Origin: Epinephelus fuscoguttatus
Lineage: Eukaryota; Chordata; Actinopteri; Perciformes; Serranidae
Assembly (NCBI RefSeq): GCF_011397635.1
Contig: NC_064762.1
Location: forward strand, 26,765,617 to 26,829,616
Length of the DNA: 64,000 nucleotides
Reading direction: 5' to 3'
Shown here: positions 1 through 11,700 of the stretch, one piece after another
How the letters are laid out: each line of letters opens with the position of its first letter
Numbering within the stretch: the stretch's first letter is position 1
Program-made: the position numbers and the translations under genes
The notes under the pieces: model-generated
Told to the model about the DNA's origin: nothing
Seen by the model: the letters and a program-made list of their open reading frames with translations, nothing else
Databases searched by the model: none

Positions 1-1494
1 CAGTCAAATCACACAAATGGAGCACATGCATGCACAGAGTGTGTGTACTTGTCATTGTTGTCATCACTTACTCATTAGTGTGCGCTGGAAAATACATTGA
101 AACATATTTCATAGTCACTTACGAAAAGTAGTAACACTCTTCACACCAGTAAGATGATGAGTTACTGTACTTCACAGTACATTCAACCTGAACCCAATAC
201 CAGATTCATACCATAATCAATACATTTATGTAGACAAGAAATCAGGTTGCACAGGTAATCTGAGAACACGTTTCCAAATTCAGGAAGAGAGTTCAGTGTG
301 GCAAACAAACTTATTTATACTTCTAGAGGCAACTTATTCCACCGTATTCCTAGCCTTCATGATACCTTTTGTGAGTTATTACTCTTTCCTATTACTCTTA
401 CTCTTTCCTGGAGTGATTGTAAATTAAAACATTAGGAACACACCACCTCTTATACCTCAGACGGGACAACATGAACATACCTCTGCCATCTCTCTCAGCC
501 TTCTTACAGCACTGGTTATCTTGCTTTTTAACCAAGCTTGTTTGTAATTAGCTTGCCTTGTTCTGGTAACATATTGTCAAATTTAACAGAGCCCGAGTGA
601 GCTTATGTTAAACATCTACTTCTAAAAGATGATTGTTATTTCTTACGACTCATAAACAGACACTAACACATTTGGCAACATTTAACATAATTCATTATCA
701 GTTTAAGCGCCATGTAAAGTGAATAAACGTGATGTTGCACAGCTAATCCCTGCTGGTCTGCCTTAATGAGAGTTTACACATTTTTACAGCTGCTGAATTA
801 ATGAAGCGGAGTTCTTCTGAGTGGAACATAATGCTGAATTTAGCAGCAGACCTCAGTAATATCAGTAATATATATGTAGTAGAATAAATAATTTAAGGCA
901 TTCATTTCATATGATATAAAAGAAGTGCCACAATTCAGTAATACATTTTCAGCCTAGATGACTCAACACATAACTCAAGGTGTGGTGCTGAGATAAAATT
1001 GTGACAGGTACATTTCTACTGTTGGTTGAGAATGAAGTCAGACAGGGAAAGGAGGCTGGAGGCATTATGTTTTCTGTGTTGTCTATCCAAATATACATCC
1101 CAGTCTCAAGAATGCCTCGAGGGATTTTTTTCAAATTTGGCACAAACATTCACTTGGACTCAAAAATTAAGTGATTAGAATTTGGTGGTCAAAGGTCAAG
1201 ATCACAGTGACCTCATAAAACATATTTGTTCTGGGCGCATGGTTATTAGTACAGTGGCAGACAGTGAAACAGGTACCAGAGCTTTGCGAAGCATTTTATA
1301 AAACAGACAAACAGAAATTTTATCATCGTGAAACATACTTCAAAGTCACCAGAAACAACATAAAACTCACAAAAGTCATCTCCACTGTTCCGACAATTGC
1401 CAGCTCAGGTTTAAGATGCTCAAAATCCTCAAAAAAAACCCAAATGTTATGATTTCTCATGCTGATACACACTGACCTCAGCCTTCTCTTGCAG
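1..1494 (+). other. intronic sequence of mapre3
   Basis: This stretch precedes the last mapre3 coding exon and is probably its final intron. I searched it for the preceding EB-family exon (coiled coil and EBH region) and did not find it. It is AT-rich, has no convincing ORF, and ends in a pyrimidine tract plus CAG acceptor at 1484-1494. Confidence 0.5.
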
Positions 1495-1563
1495 GAAGGG
1501 TTCGCACCTCCAGATGAGGATGAAATTGACGAAGGGGCACATGGAGACCAGGAGGAGTTCTGA
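1495..1563 (+). CDS. mapre3: mapre3 (EB3-like) last coding exon, partial gene
   Basis: Microtubule plus-end binding protein of the EB family, C-terminal exon only. After a pyrimidine-rich tract and CAG acceptor the frame reads EGFAPPDEDEIDEG, then AHGDQEEF and a TGA stop at 1561-1563: 23 codons including the stop. Vertebrate EB1/EB3 proteins end in the same way, with an acidic tail and a terminal EEY or EEF that CAP-Gly proteins such as dynactin p150 and CLIP-170 bind. The N-terminal calponin-homology domain and coiled coil must lie left of base 1. I chose mapre3 over mapre1 because the next gene is tmem214, the neighbour of MAPRE3 in human. The EB family is well supported by the tail motif; the exact paralogue is inferred from context. 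Confidence 0.75.
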   Translation, partial: EGFAPPDEDEIDEGAHGDQEEF

Positions 1564-3001
1564 ACTCTTTTCCCTCTCTTTGTCATCCTCCCCTCACCTC
1601 TCACCCTTTAAGCTACCTGATAATTACTGTCACAATACCCCTCTTTCCCCCTTTATTTTATTTTTTACAACCTTCCCTTACTACCCCCATCTTGTCTGCG
1701 GCTGTCCATATCCATGACGACTTTGTTGCACAGCCTCGCTTCCCAAACTCTTACTAGCAAAGGACACTTAACCCAGACCTGTCTGGACTAGAGCCCAGCA
1801 GCCTGGCTTGGTTTACTGGACGTATTCTGACCTGTTACCCGAGGAGACAGCTCCACTGCGGGGCTGGTTTAGCCTGCTAGAATGGTTTATGGTTAATAGC
1901 AATGAGATTACAGGGATCCCGCACTGACAGTCGGAAGCCAACAGTGCTATCTGTCTGTCTCTAAGAGGCATGTCACTTTCTCTCACCATGCACTTTGATT
2001 GGTGACCACACGGACGCACACATGCATCAGGGTTCTCTGCAGAGTTTATATATGAAACCCACAATGTTTCCACACAATGTGACCAATTAAAGGATATATT
2101 GGCTGTTAATTTCACAAGGTGAGATTATAAAATACGCCCCATAGGGGAGAGGCCTGCACAAGTACTTCAAGCATATTTCATATTGTGACACATGTGAACG
2201 TATATTTAGCCCCCGGGACATATCACAGACTTTGAACTGCTCACATGTACATGCATAGAGAAGTCATCATTCCCAGGTGAAGATGTCTGCTTTTACTCAT
2301 CGTATCCCACCAGACGGGGTTTGCTAATGACTTATTTTGACAGCTTGTTAATGAGATAGCATGATATATTTATGTTTTTATTTATTTGTCTTTTTTTAAA
2401 ATCTGCTCTATACAGTTTCTGAGAAAAAAGAATTGTGGTTTTGGATTTGGATAAATTGAAGGTCTTGCACTAAATGTAGCGAAACAAACCGACTGAAATG
2501 ATCCAAAATGCCAACATACAGTGAAGATACAGGTAGATGCAATTTTATACTTTGTAGATTTGTTTTAAAGAGGCTTGTTTTTTATTTGCATTGAATTCCT
2601 CAATGGCCAAGTTGGAGGCGTCAGTGTAAGAGTTATTTATCTGGCTTTGAATTCTATGAATGAACAAATGTAAAACATTAAAAAAAAAAAGTAAGACACT
2701 ACAGACAGACACTACTAAATACTAATGTTTGACTGTGTTAATTGAGTTAAACATTTTAGCTGCTATCATTATTCTGTTGCCGTATTTAATTGAGTTTTGT
2801 TGCAACGCGTTAAAAACACCACAGTGGCTGCCAAGGAACTACTGTTGTGGTTTACTGTGATGGACAGCCAGACTGAGTGTGATTGACAGTAGTTGAACCA
2901 GTCGGAGAGAACAAAACATCAGACCCTCTCTCACCGTTTGTTGCCATGGCAGCCATGTGATAAACTTGCATCATTTGGAGTTACTGCTAGAATGAAATAA
3001 A
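1564..3001 (+). other. mapre3: mapre3 3' UTR with poly(A) signal at 2996-3001
   Basis: Non-coding sequence after the mapre3 stop. The first good AATAAA on the plus strand that could end a 3' UTR is at 2996-3001, giving a UTR of about 1.4 kb. No conserved coding signal is visible. The site is inferred from the hexamer alone. Confidence 0.45.
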
Positions 3002-3960
3002 GCTCTGATGTTCAAGAAAAGTCACAAACCATTTGTTGTGTGTGCTCATGTCTTTGTCTAGTTCTTATTAACCGTGTGAATCACATCGCTAACACACACT
3101 TACACTGTAACAGGAATGTCGAGAAATGATTTGCACTTGAAAACATATTTGGGGACTAAGAGAGAGCTGTAACGGCAAGGAAACAAAAGTGTAATTGATT
3201 TGCTTAAGATTAACATTTTGACCCAGTAGGATGTCCACTGTGGTCAGTGGTTAAGCTTCCACTCATATTTAACAGAAGAGCTCTTGAGAGAGATCCAGGA
3301 GGTTTGTGCCAAACACTAAGTGACTCATTTGAGCGACACTAAGTACCTCTTCTGAGAGACACTGCAGCCAGAACTCACCGTCTGTTCCACAGACGGCAGC
3401 CAGACAGATAACTGCAGCCGGCCCAATGGTTTAACTGGTCCTGGCACTTGTCGAAGGTGGAGCCAAATGCAGAGAGCTTACAGGAATGAGATGATACATT
3501 TCTGGTGTACTCAGGAGTTTGGGGTAAATATATAAGCCTGATTTTGCACTCTCAATGGCCAGCATGTTTGGAAGCACATCTGTGAGAGCAGCTGTTCAAC
3601 AATGAAGAACATCAGGTCAAAATATAGAAACAAAATGACAGATAAAGCTGCAGATTGACAGCACAAACATTGACATTCAGTTAATGGTACATCAGCAGGA
3701 GAGGCTACAAGCATCCCAAAACAACATTTTACTTTTTCACCTGTGGGTAAAGGTCAATGGCTTTATACATACATGCATGCTTTAAAACATGTCATGGGAC
3801 AACAGAATAGAAATGCACTGAAATATATCACTCAGCTATGTCAAAGTTGTGTTTCTGTGTTAAGCTCGTTTAATGAATAGGAGCATTACTAAATGTATTT
3901 GAATGTGGAAAATAGAAATGCTGGTATGCTAAACTCGATTACAGAATATATTTTGTTTTA
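3002..3960. other. intergenic, nothing recognised
   Basis: Unremarkable AT-rich sequence between the mapre3 3' end and the repeat block. Short ORFs here have no family resemblance. Confidence 0.5.
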
Positions 3961-3967
3961 TTTTTCA

Positions 3968-4140
3968 TTAGATTAGTAGCTATAATTGGCTAATTGAGTG
4001 ACAGGGTTACAGGAAGTCCTACTCATAACAGTGTACAGTCACAACCTGGCCATCTGGTAATGAGTATAACATTTTTGTGGCCCTCTCTAGCATCACAGTT
4101 GCCCATCCTTGATTTAAGATACTTGTAATAAAAACTTACA
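3968..4140 (+). repeat. left direct repeat flanking the minisatellite
   Basis: Shares an ordered series of words with 5348-5512: GGCTAATTGA, GGTTACAG, GTCCTACT, TGTACAGT, TGATTTAAGATAC and TAATAAAAAC. It is the left partner of a diverged direct repeat about 1.38 kb apart that brackets the 42-bp minisatellite. Confidence 0.6.
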
Positions 4141-4204
4141 GGTGCAGGGTGGGACTCAGGCTGTCTGAAGGGCAGGAGTAAGAGAAATAAAAAAGGCACC
4201 AGCA

Positions 4205-5330
4205 TGTGGAAGGCTCTCTAGCATGTAGGGCAGCCTATGTGGCACTGCATTGTGTTTCGTCCATCGTAAAGCCACCCATTAGGTCACTGCATCTTGTTTT
4301 ATTCATGGAAAGGGCATCATAGAGGGCACTTTATCATGTCTTTTCTCTACCAGAATGGCCATCTAGAAGGCTCTATATCATGTTTTCTTCTTCTGAGGGA
4401 TTAGGACACTGCATCACATTTCCTCCATTGGAAGGGAGGGCACTTCATCACTCAACTATGAGGAAGGGCACCCTTGAGGGCACTTCATCATGTTTTCTTA
4501 ATGTCATGGCATGCTAAAAGGCACTGCATCACATTCTCTCTACTGGAAGGGCACCCTGGTGGGCACTTCATCATGTTTTCTCCACTGGAAGGTCACTCTG
4601 GAGAGCACTATCACGTTTTTTCTCTTAGAGGGGTATTCTAGAGGGCACCTCATCATGTTATCTCTACTGGAAGGGCACCCTAAAGGCACTTCAACAGGAC
4701 TAGAATGGCACCCTGGTGGGCACTGTATAACATTTTCTCCACTGGAGGGGCACCCTAGAGGGTACTCAATCACATTTTCTCTGTTAGAAGGTCACTATGG
4801 AGTGCACTTTATTAAGCTTTCTGCACTGGAAAGGCACTCTTGAGGGCTTTTATCATGTTTTCTTAATTTTATGGCACACTAAAGAGCATTGCATCACATT
4901 CTCTCTACTGGGAGGCCACCCTAGAGGGTACTCATTGATGTTTTCTCCACTTATAGGGCACCCTTGAGGGTACTCATATATGTTTTCTCCACTGAAAGGT
5001 CACTCTGGAGAGCACTTTATTAAGTTTTCTCCACTGGAAGTACACCCTGTTAGGCACTTTGTCACAATTTCTTCACCGGAAGGCCACTCTGGGGGACTCT
5101 TTATCATGTTTTCTTAATTCAAGGGCACCCTACAGGGCACTTCATCACATTTTCTCCACTGGAAGGCCACTCTGGTAGGCACTTCATCACATTTTCTGCA
5201 CTGGAAGGTCACTCTGGAGGGCTCTTTATCACGTTTTTACCACTGGAGGGGCACTCTATCATGTTTTATCTACCATAGGGGCATCCATGGGGGCACTCTA
5301 GCTGCAGTTTGCTCCAACATGGGGTCACCA
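4205..5330 (+). repeat. degenerate ~42-bp GC-richer minisatellite
   Basis: Tandem units built on a pattern like CACTTCATCAC / ATTTTCTCCACTGGAAGG / GCACCCTGGAGGG, repeated about 25 times with many substitutions and small indels. Open frames across it (for example 4511-4843 on plus and 4540-4773 on minus) encode only the repeat and have no start context or homology, so I do not call a gene. Confidence 0.85.
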
Positions 5331-5347
5331 AGTGGGACAGTCCCCCC

Positions 5348-5512
5348 CTGTGCTGGCTAATTGAATGATATGGTTACAGTAGACTGTCCTACTGGTGAAA
5401 CTGTACAGTAATAATCTTCCTCAGGTGGTGAGGGTAACTTATTGCGGATCTCGATCATCAAAATTGCTCATTCATGATTTAAGATACACAGTATTTTAAT
5501 AAAAACACAGAC
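5348..5512 (+). repeat. right direct repeat flanking the minisatellite
   Basis: Partner of 3968-4140 (same word order, roughly two thirds identical by eye). It ends just before the tmem214 promoter. Confidence 0.6.
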
Positions 5513-5519
5513 TTGTATT

Positions 5520-5713
5520 AAATTGAAAGTAACGGTTCAAACACATCACATCTGTGACGTCATGCCGACAAAGAGACGTGGCACGCGGACCGACGGTTAA
5601 ATGTGTTGGAGCAGTTCAGAGCGAGTCGTCCTGTTTCATTCAGCAGCAGGGAGGAAGGCGGCAGGAAGACACGGTACCCCGACCTAAGTAACACCCCAAT
5701 CTGGACCAGAGAC
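5520..5713 (+). promoter_or_regulatory. tmem214: tmem214 promoter / 5' UTR with a CRE
   Basis: GC-rich, CpG-containing stretch directly upstream of the tmem214 start, with no TATA box. A perfect palindromic CRE (TGACGTCA) lies at 5555-5562, about 150 bp before the ATG. Transcription start is not defined by the sequence. Confidence 0.5.
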
Positions 5714-8700
5714 ATGGCTTCGAATAATGGCTCCGTCGGCAAATGGGAGGTAGTGAAGAAAGGGAAGAAGAATAACAGCAGCAGCGCAGGAGCAGCGAAG
5801 AACACGAGTGACAAGAAACCCGGCAGCGGGGGAAGGAAAGCCCTGGGCGAATCTAACCAGCCGTCCAGACGTAAGTGGCCCTGCTAGCTGCTCCGTGACC
5901 CATTTACCCCACTTCAAAAGTTCAAATGAAGGGAAAAGGAGCTACCTGTGTGTCTGTTTAACGAGCTAAATTATCTCTTTTAATTTTAACTTTTCGCCGT
6001 CTTAACGGTAGTGGTGGCAGCGTTTGTACTGGACACGAAGACGGCTTGTAGCTGTCACCTGATTTGACAAGCTAGCTATTGTAGCATAGCATCGCGCAGC
6101 AACGCGACTTCCTGCGCTACTTCCTAATTATTTGTAGTCCCGTTTGGTGTTGTCTCAGTTCAGCTAAGTGCTCATACGTAAGCTCCTCTACTGATACATT
6201 TATTCCAAAATGAAAGCCATTGGGCATTTCAGCTCAATGTACTCCTTGCCACACACAGCGAGAATGAATTGCTAGCTTGTGCCGTTAGCTTGCTAGCAGC
6301 CTTTCCAGCGGTGTGTCAACAAAGGCAACGTCATCGCTGAGGAGCTGCATCTCTCAGCATGTGTTGGTGGCTGTGTGACCTTGTTGTCTTTCTGCTGCTG
6401 TCACACTCTTAAAATGCATCTCCAGGGTGCTGTTACGTTGCAGTTAAATAATATAACGCTAAGCTAATGAATGAGGCATCTGCTTATGTCCACTTAGCCT
6501 ATAGGGACAGCTGTCACTGTGCTGAGTGATCAGCTAGTAATGTGGTGACTTAACCATGTATCCCCTTTGCATGATTTATAAAAGGATAAGGTGGCCATTA
6601 AACTGTATTTGTATTGTTGTCAGCAAACCAAACATGCAATCAATCATACTAACAATCATCACATTAATTGTGTGGCCACAGTCTGACATACGTTATTCCT
6701 CTATTGCTTTACAAAAAATAAATATGATGAACATGGGACATTTACTGGTCCCATTGTGATTAGCACACTAAATGTGTATTAATTTGCTCCTGAAAATAAT
6801 CCCCTTGCAATGCACTGTCTACTCCTGTTTGAGTAGCATTTTCTGAAAACAACAGTCAATAGCTGTTAAAGAAAATGATCTCGCTTACTAAAAAACACTG
6901 CCCTAATTTTGAAGCTTCAGGTCTGAAATCGGTCTGCTTGGGGCTGAGTGCTACAGACAGTGTAGGGAAGTAGACAGTATTGAGTTTTAAAGCACTGCTG
7001 GTTTTGTTGACAATAATAAAAACATAGAATAAGGCCAGCCCTATCCTTAAAGGAATAAAAGCAGACAGTGTAATTATCTATACCCTATACCCCTACCCAA
7101 ATTCTGTTCTGTTGTGGCATTGGGTGAATTTGCTGGATTTTTTTTCATACATTAGTAATTATTAGTTTGTTTTTCACCTGTAGCTCAAAGTGAAACTCCA
7201 GAATATCAACACAGTCCTGTGACTAGTTCAGAGCAGGGATTGGAAGACATCAAGGCTGGTTTACCAACTGGGTAAAGTGGGCAACTGACCTGGAGTCCCA
7301 AAATTCCAGGGTCCCCCATAAATCCCAGGCTTACTGTATGTAAATCACATTGACCAGCTTACCACCACAAACAAAGCACAGTGTCAGCTGATGATAGGCG
7401 GTATGATCAGTGGAAAGGTGTGTCTAGTATTATTACCTCATTTTGAATCCCTGTTTTGAAGAGTGGAGCCTATGTTAAAATCTGGTTTCACTCATCTGGG
7501 GCCAGGTAGTTTAAACTAGTTTAAAACATTGCACAGATTTGGAAGAACTTGTGGTTAAAAAGGTTTGATCAACTCATTTTTGCCCCAAGGACCCAACCAG
7601 GTTAATCTTCCCTTGGAAAACATCACAGTAACCACATTAACTCTGGCAGCTTACTGTGTGACAATTCCTTGTAGACCCACCCTCCTAGAACACAATTACA
7701 GACCTTTGATGGATTGTTTGTTTTTACATTCAGCATACTCTACATACAGAAGACCTGGCAACAACTACCATCAACAACTGCACCCTCTGCACAGCGACTT
7801 TAGATCTCACCCTGCCACTGCGATTTGTTTATGCACCAGTTTCATCAGCAAATCAGCCAGTCCAAAGTCTGTCTGATCACGGTGGCTGTGACTCTGAGTG
7901 TGGAGGTGGTGTAAAGGTTTTGTCTAAAAGAAATGCACCTCAGTATGTTGTGTATAAACTCTCCACCCGCCTAGTATTTATGCAAACTGACGCATTCAAT
8001 CTAAATCACCACTGTCACAGTGAAAGTGTGCCTCAGCTTTACCAGGCCCTACAAATAATTAGATTAATACTGACAATCAATATTATAATCAGCCAAATCT
8101 CCGTTCATCCCTTTAAAGGCTTCCAGCAGATTGTTACTGTTGAGTTTGCGGCTTTGGCACAGTTAGTTCAGCTTGAGGCTTTCGTATCTGTTAGAGCAGG
8201 CTTCCAAATCTTCTGAGTGGTGTCTTCACAAGGAAACACATTAAGAAAAATCTTACAAATAAAGTGCCTTCAAAATCACTTTATGTGTTGCTTACATTCA
8301 CCTTGAGAAGGTCATATTCAAGACAACTGATATGTCACCTATATTGAACTTGTTTCACATTACATGTCTGGACAAGTTCTAGGATGTCTGACATGAGCTC
8401 TTCTTCCAACTGGAGTGATTATGTAAAGCCCAGTGTGTTATTTATGTGATTTGCATGCTGCATACTTTGAGGGTACCTAAATTTAAGGAGGGTAAATAAA
8501 CAACGTCAGACGTCATCCCCACTGTTATTGGTTTACTGTTAGCTTTCTAAAATAGTCTTTATTTTATCGTGCCTCTCTCCACTTGATAGAAATTGCAAAC
8601 TCAAATCTGATGCACACTAACAGGTTTATTATTTATTGCCATTGATTGGTTTAACAGCCCTCCTTACAGTAAATACCACAACCTAATTCATGTGGCTCTT

Positions 8701-11700
8701 AGATACCAGACAAACATATTTTGACAGTAAAACAGAGAAATAAATGTGATCAGATAAGCTGACTGGCATTGCTGCAGTGTGTTCAGTGTTGTTGAGAAGT
8801 GGTTTGCTCTGTATCTATATGCGAAGCATCCTGTCAGCTATTCTTCTGCTAGTGTGAGAATCCATTCCCAGTCCAGCCCCCCTGTAAAAGGGCCACGCTG
8901 GGTACTGAACATCTACTCACATTACACCCCAATACACCAAGACCCTCACAGACACCCAGACTGTGTCCAAAAACACCCCCTCTTTAACTTCTCACTACAG
9001 TATGTAAAAGACCTGAATTGTTTCCTGATCCACTAAAGGTCTCTACACATTATCATTTCAGGTGTTCATCAACAGAGCTTGATTTAAAAACACTTACAAG
9101 ACTGAAAAACATTTTTTTGTACAATGTTCCAACCTATGATTACACTTTGTGACTATTTCAAAGACTGTATACCTTGTTATACATCCTTGAAAGTTTTTAT
9201 TGGGCAGCAGGTAGGAGAGAATATGAATTACGACCTCCACAAGGACACAGGACTAATGTTTTTGAAATTAAAATTCACATAGTGTAATGTCTGTGTGTCA
9301 GCAGCCACCAAAATAGTAACATAGTTTATGCGTGTCCTGGGAATGGACAATAAACTACAGAGAAGTGTTTAATACACAAGCCCAAACAGGGTCAAAATGC
9401 ATCATAATTCAGTCAGAAGTGCTGGGCGGAGTTTGTAAAGTGTCCATTCTGCAGGTTCAAATTGGTCAGGTTTGCACTCTCCGTATTGCTTTCTATTTGT
9501 TTTGATTCTATGCTCCTCTTTTGCATGCTTACCTTCTTTAACTAACTCCAACATGTTCACTCCTCTCTCATGTTTGACATTTACAAGGACTGGTGGCAAA
9601 TCTCCAAGTGGTTTGTTGGAGTGATGTGGTTCGTCTTCTTTAATTTAGTCATGCTGACTAGATTCTTGGAAACACTCGTCTTGGCAGTTGGCCTACTGCA
9701 AGTGGCTTACTTTGTCCTGTTTAATTACAGCAGTAGTTGCAGTTGTACTTTAGGTTTCTTCATAAGGGAGTACTTTAGTAAACAAATGACGGTGCCAAGT
9801 GTTTGACACAGGTCCTACTTTTTAGAATTCGCTTGAGGTGGAGTGGTGGATTTGGCACAGTTTCAGTGTCTGGACCTGCCTTTGAGAGTATTCACGGTGG
9901 ACTGGAGCATGGCGGGCTCTGCTGTCGCCGATGCCAATTTAACATGCTGAATTGGCCAAAAAACGACAATGACAACAGCGCAGACTAGAGCGATAGATGC
10001 TTGCCGACGGCCCAACATTTACCGATGGCCGACCGTCAGCTTGGTGTGTCAGGGCCTTTAAACTGACTGCAGTGTGGTCTGCAGTGTTTCATTTTCAAGG
10101 AAAAGATAATGAGTACAAAACAACAACATGCCCATTTCTGGTCCTGTCACCCAGCAAGTGTTGATTCATCTGTTAACAGCTTATGTCATAGCAAATTTGT
10201 GCAAAGCTGTCACAATTCCTGGTCACCAGTCTAGTGGCCTCACTCGTTGTTGCCCTGTTACTGTATGTAACATGTGTCGTCTCATGTCAGGAGCTGCTGC
10301 TGGAAATGACTGACTTCCTGACAAGTGTGGATATTTGTTTAGGACATGATCACCAGGTCAGATTACCTCATACGTCAGTCTTTCAGGACTTTCCTCCCTG
10401 TCCAGCTCTGGTAATGCTAACTAAGCTGAGAGAAGACAACTGGCTTCAGTGTTCAGTTTAGGGAAGTGAAGAATTATCTGACTAACCAACATTTGAATAG
10501 GGAGGTTACTGTGATAAGAATCTGTGGTGAATCCAGACGGAGCAGTAGACACTGTGATGAAACAAGTCCCGTCTTTGTGTCACAGTCCGGTGTTGTCTCA
10601 ACACACACACAGACCAGATATAGATTTCGGTTTTGTCAGCTACACGTATAGCTGAATGATCAGCGAACAACTGGTGACCTCTGTCAACACCAACTCAAGT
10701 TTGTGGGTGGGTCTGACCGGGATTCTTGTGTGCAGTCGTGTGGAGTTAAATACTGTAAATGTCTTTGCTGCATGAGTTAGGATTAGAGCTGAGCCTAGAG
10801 CCAGATATTAATCTGCAATTTAAAAATAGTCCCCAGCAAAGGCACTGTTTCCTCCTGTTTGACTAAAGGAAACTACTATGTAAAAAAGGAACTATAGATT
10901 TTCCACCTGTTTTTAAAGATTTAGGAAATAATTAGTTTTGGTCTGAGAGCTACAGACAGGGAAGGGAAGTCAGAAAGTTTTGACAAACTAACACCATGTT
11001 GAGTTTGGTCTTTTTAAGGGATTTATTGACAATAAATGAAATACAGAATGATGTCAGCCTCATCCTTTCAAAGTCTTTTACATCCTGGGAATAAAAATAA
11101 ATAAATAAAAGTAATGTAAGGGCTTAAAATATCTGGTCTTTGCTGCCCCAGTACACAAAGTATATTAGTGTTGGCCTTCTAACCTTAACAGGTCAAGCTC
11201 TAATATGAACTGACCTGAGGTGGACGCAGTTTGTTTACAAATGGGGTCTTAACTAGTAACACACAGGGGAACACTTTAAATGCTGCTGGTGCTTAACTCT
11301 CCTCCTTTGTGAACTGTAATGAGTGTTGCATGAATATTGTCTCGGATAATAACAGCCTATTATGCAAGCCAAAGAGGGAGGGTGGAAGCACTGAATGTGA
11401 GGGGAGGGAGCAGTCGGAGAGGGAAATGCCATGGTTTCATGGATTTAGTTTTTCAGGACACAGGGTGGAGGTAAGAAAGTGTTATAGTAGACTTAAGAAG
11501 TTCGAAAAGGCGGCTGCATTAATTAATTAAAAAAAAAAGGGACACTCATATCCGCTCAGAGGCGTGTCTTAACCACAGCTGCCTTGTTTACTCTCAGCAC
11601 CCCTGAAGATGTCAGAGACTCTGTTCGACGGCTTTGAGAAGATGGGGAAGAAACAGAACAAGGAGCAGGTTCCACCGCCAGCCGAGCCCGACAGTAAGAA

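Noticed and set aside
4511-4843. 110-codon ORF with an internally repetitive product
   Set aside because: It is the 42-bp minisatellite read through; the other strand is also open.
3968-5512. LTR retrotransposon with the direct repeats as LTRs
   Set aside because: The repeats lack TG...CA ends and a primer binding site, and only a minisatellite lies between them.
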